Below are positions 12,808 through 15,230 of a DNA stretch of 15,230 bases, one piece after another. Within the stretch, counting starts at the first letter, position 1. Every line of letters starts with the position of its first letter. The notes below the pieces were generated by a model that was not told where the DNA came from, did no database searches, and saw nothing but the letters and a program-made list of their open reading frames with translations. The DNA is from Candidatus Krumholzibacteriota bacterium (GTDB lineage: Bacteria; Krumholzibacteriota; Krumholzibacteriia; Krumholzibacteriales; Krumholzibacteriaceae): positions 1 through 15,230 of the forward strand of contig JAUWMD010000029.1 in the NCBI GenBank assembly GCA_030613345.1. The letters are read 5' to 3'. The position numbers and the translations under genes were made by a program.

Positions 12808-13839
12808 TTGAAGAAAAGGACACTGATCGGCATTCTTGTAAGCACGGTCCTTCTGTACCTTGCCTTCCGTAAGGTAGATGTCCACCTGCTCGCGGAGTCT
12901 CTCGCGCAGGCCGAGTATATATGGCTTGTTCCCGCATTCTTTCTGATGCTGATCAGCATGGTATTCAGGGCGCTGAGGTGGAAGTGCCTCATCAGGCCGA
13001 TAGCCGAGGTCAAATTCGTTCATCTCTTCTCGGCATCGGCAATAGGCCTGATGGCGAACAATCTCCTGCCCGCCAGGCTCGGCGAGATCGCGAGGGCCTG
13101 GGTGATAGGGGAGAAGGCGGGTATCAGCAAGACCGCCTCGTTCGCCACGATCGTTGTCGAACGTATATTCGATGGATTCACCGTGATCTTCTTCCTCGTC
13201 GTAGTTCTACTTTTCGGGGGGCTCGATTTCCCCGCTCCCATGAGGAAGGTAGCCTATGCCGTGGTGGCCTTCTACATCCTCGCACTCGTCTCCCTCGCGA
13301 TGCTGCGCTTCAAGCGCGAGAAGGCTTTCAGTCTCGTGAAGGCCCTTACCGCGCGTCTCCCGGCAGGCACGGCGGTGAAGATGACGAAACTGCTCGAATC
13401 GTTCGTCGAAGGCCTCACCGTACTCAAGCGCCCGCGGGACATAGCTGCCGCCGGTCTCCTCTCTTTCCTCGTTTGGATTCCCAATATTCTCGTTATGCAT
13501 ATCGTGATCAGGTCGTTCGGGCTCGATATCCAGGTCCTTGCATCGATCACCGTATTCATCATCGTCACGTTCGGGATAATGATCCCGTCAGCCCCGGGAT
13601 TTGTCGGGACGATCCAGTACTGTTTCGTCATCGGGCTCAGCCTCTTCGGGGTGGCCAAGTCGGAGGCGCTCAGCATCTCGATCGTCTATCATGCCGGGGT
13701 ATTTATCCCGATGACCACCGCGGGGCTCTTCTGCCTCGCCAGGGAAGGCATGTCCTTCTCCGGCCTCAGGGCCGCCGTCAAGGAGGGAGAAGTCACCGAA
13801 GTCGACCCGAAACAGACACCACTGGAGGAGCCTCTATGA
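12808..13839 (+). CDS. YbhN/UPF0104-type flippase-like membrane protein (LPG synthase TM domain family)
   Basis: This is a polytopic inner-membrane protein of the lysylphosphatidylglycerol-synthase transmembrane-domain family (flippase-like, UPF0104); members move or handle lipids, but most are uncharacterised. The TTG at 12808 (MKKRTLIG...) is preferred. GGAGG (12797-12801) lies 6 nt upstream, whereas ATG 12802 abuts that SD, and ATG 12745 is only a few bases from the predicted mRNA start and has no SD. Signatures: FRALRWKCLI, NNLLPARLGEIARAWVIGEK, VVERIFDGFTVIFF, and late SAPGFVGTIQYCFVIGLSLF. About eight hydrophobic segments are seen in 343 aa. There is no C-terminal DUF2156 aminoacyl-transferase domain, so it is not a complete MprF. 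Its TGA overlaps the next ATG (ATGA), showing translational coupling. Confidence 0.88.
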   Translation: MKKRTLIGILVSTVLLYLAFRKVDVHLLAESLAQAEYIWLVPAFFLMLISMVFRALRWKCLIRPIAEVKFVHLFSASAIGLMANNLLPARLGEIARAWVIGEKAGISKTASFATIVVERIFDGFTVIFFLVVVLLFGGLDFPAPMRKVAYAVVAFYILALVSLAMLRFKREKAFSLVKALTARLPAGTAVKMTKLLESFVEGLTVLKRPRDIAAAGLLSFLVWIPNILVMHIVIRSFGLDIQVLASITVFIIVTFGIMIPSAPGFVGTIQYCFVIGLSLFGVAKSEALSISIVYHAGVFIPMTTAGLFCLAREGMSFSGLRAAVKEGEVTEVDPKQTPLEEPL

Positions 13840-15230
13840 ATATCCGGCGCTTTATGATTGTTGTATTCATGCTGACAGTCACGGCGGCGCCGCTGGTTGC
13901 CGCCGAGAACACTACACTTATCAGAGCCCGCCTGCCGAGAGGAGCCGGATTCGGCGATATCACGAGCCGTGGAATCGAGATCCTTTCGGTAAACCGCGAC
14001 GGAACGTACGATATGGTCGTTACGCCCGATCAGCTCGACTGGCTCCGGGCCGGGTCGCCCAGTGCCGAGATTCTCGCCCGGCCGATGCTTGGCGCAGCCG
14101 CTGACCTCGACGAGAACCTCGGGCTGTACCATACCTACGACGAGATGCTCTCGGCACTGGAACAGATGACTCTTGATTATCCGGCCCTCACAAGGCTCGA
14201 CACGATCGGCACGTCGCACGAGGGCAGGATGATCGTCGCGCTGAAGATCTCGGACAACGCCGGTGTCGACGAGGGCGAGACAGAAGTGCTGATAGTCGGA
14301 TGCCATCATGCCCGGGAGCTGATGTCTGTCGACGTTCCGCTGATGTTCGCCGAATATCTTCTTTCGAACTATGGTTTCAGCTCCTTCGTTACCTCGATGG
14401 TCGATGGACAGGAGATATGGATAGCGCCGATGATCAACCCCGACGGGCACGTGTACGTTCAGAACAACCACACCGGCGACTGGTGGAACTGGTGGAGGAA
14501 GAACCGGAGGGATAACGGCGATGGCAGCTTCGGCGTCGACCTGAACAGGAACTACGGCTACTACTGGGGATACGACGATGCAGGCAGCTCACCGAATCCC
14601 TCGAGCTTGCTCTACAGGGGTCCCTCCGCATTCAGCGAGCCGGAGACGCAGGCGGTGAGGGACTTCTGCGCCTTGCGGGAGTTCTCCGTCGCACTCTCGT
14701 ATCATTCGTACGGCGAGCTGATCATCCACCCGTGGGGATACGACGCCATATATACCGACGACCACGAGATGTTAACCGTCCTCGGCGATTCGCTCAGCCG
14801 CGGCAACGATTATTACGTCGGTTGCACGGCGACGAACATCCTCTACCCGGTCAACGGCGATTCGGACGACTGGATGTACGGCGAGACGGCGTCGAAGAAC
14901 AGGATATTCAGCTATACGATCGAGCTCAATACATACGACGAGGGCGGCTTCGGGCCTCCCGACTCTCTCATCGTGCCGACCTTCGAGAAGGTCCTCGGAC
15001 TGAATCTCACCCTGCTAAGCAGGGCGGACGATCCATACCTCGTGCTCGGTCCCTGCCGGCCGGAGATTGCCGATGTGATCGACCTGGCGGATCCGGCCCA
15101 TCTCGTTTCGTGGTCGGGTCCGCAGGCGGGTGATCCGAACGAGCCGGTCGCATGGGAATTGCTGGAGTACACAGGTTACGGATCTGCGAGCGACCCCGGA
15201 AGCACCGGCGGGACCGTATGGGAGCTGGAT
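13836..15230 (+). CDS. Secreted M14 zinc carboxypeptidase (3'-truncated by window)
   Basis: This extracellular metallocarboxypeptidase of the M14 family (carboxypeptidase T/A-like) removes C-terminal residues from peptides. The ATG at 13836 follows GGAGGAG (13824-13830) and overlaps the previous stop by 4 nt. Residues 1-23 are a signal peptide (ending APLVAAE). A short N-terminal region (about 24-95) precedes the catalytic domain. Zinc ligands are H158 and E161 (HHARE) and H290 (SYHSYG). Substrate residues are in NPDG (201-204), RKNRRD (221-226) and DLNRNY (235-240); the catalytic Glu is E363 in YTIELNTY. From about 400 a second module begins, with SWSGPQAGDPNEPVAWELLE, a Gly/Ser-rich stretch and VWELD at the edge. 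This resembles accessory beta domains of large secreted proteases. All 465 codons to the edge are open. Confidence 0.95.
   Translation, partial: MNIRRFMIVVFMLTVTAAPLVAAENTTLIRARLPRGAGFGDITSRGIEILSVNRDGTYDMVVTPDQLDWLRAGSPSAEILARPMLGAAADLDENLGLYHTYDEMLSALEQMTLDYPALTRLDTIGTSHEGRMIVALKISDNAGVDEGETEVLIVGCHHARELMSVDVPLMFAEYLLSNYGFSSFVTSMVDGQEIWIAPMINPDGHVYVQNNHTGDWWNWWRKNRRDNGDGSFGVDLNRNYGYYWGYDDAGSSPNPSSLLYRGPSAFSEPETQAVRDFCALREFSVALSYHSYGELIIHPWGYDAIYTDDHEMLTVLGDSLSRGNDYYVGCTATNILYPVNGDSDDWMYGETASKNRIFSYTIELNTYDEGGFGPPDSLIVPTFEKVLGLNLTLLSRADDPYLVLGPCRPEIADVIDLADPAHLVSWSGPQAGDPNEPVAWELLEYTGYGSASDPGSTGGTVWELD

Noticed and set aside
1..15230. CRISPR array, tRNA, insertion sequence or phage remnant
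   Set aside because: I saw no regular spaced repeats, cloverleaf with TTCGA-type T loop, transposase, integrase or terminal repeats. The only direct repeat of note is the rpsP tail duplication.

Overview
This is a GC-rich (roughly 60%) bacterial chromosomal window with short intergenic gaps and strong Shine-Dalgarno (SD) sites, often in front of TTG or GTG starts. The housekeeping genes are recognisable but not close to any model organism from memory. The ffh-to-yraN gene order, the extended acidic tail on ribosomal protein bS16, and the secreted M14 peptidase would suit an uncultured FCB-group-like lineage (for example Krumholzibacteriota, Eisenbacteria or Latescibacterota type). That placement is a guess. 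I see no CRISPR array, tRNA, insertion sequence, phage gene or integrase.

Positions 1-4911 (+) are a co-directional translation and secretion operon: ffh (5' end cut off by the window), rpsP, khpA, rimM, trmD, rplS, rnhB, yraN. Gaps are 10-91 nt, and rplS overlaps rnhB. Products are the SRP GTPase, two ribosomal proteins, a 30S maturation factor, a KH RNA-binding protein, a tRNA m1G37 methyltransferase, RNase HII and a nuclease-fold protein. Positions 4989-5594 (+) encode a predicted lipoprotein of unknown function with its own candidate promoter.

Positions 5595-5867 lie between convergent genes and hold the clearest unannotated signal. On the minus strand there is a perfect consensus sigma70 promoter (TTGACA-17-TATAAT) with an AT-rich upstream stretch, followed about 90 nt later by an intrinsic terminator with a U7 tract. 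No credible protein lies between them, so this looks like an independently transcribed small RNA of about 120 nt.

Positions 5868-9993 (-) hold three membrane transporters: an EamA/DMT exporter, an NSS/SNF Na+ symporter and an AGCS Na+/amino-acid symporter with an unusual ~100-residue insert. Positions 10119-10472 (+) encode a small exported protein. It is followed by a ~210-nt region (10486-10697) that folds by eye into a nested multi-branched RNA closed by its own ends and followed by a T7 tract.

Positions 10811-12184 (+) encode L-lysine 6-transaminase with its own promoter, 5' hairpin and a candidate operator. A bidirectional terminator separates it from a convergent FmdB-type zinc-ribbon gene (12282-12554, -). 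Positions 12808-15230 (+) hold a YbhN/UPF0104-type membrane protein, apparently controlled by a palindrome over its -10 box. It is translationally coupled (ATGA) to a secreted M14 zinc carboxypeptidase that runs off the window. Together the second half suggests uptake, export and catabolism of amino acids and peptides.
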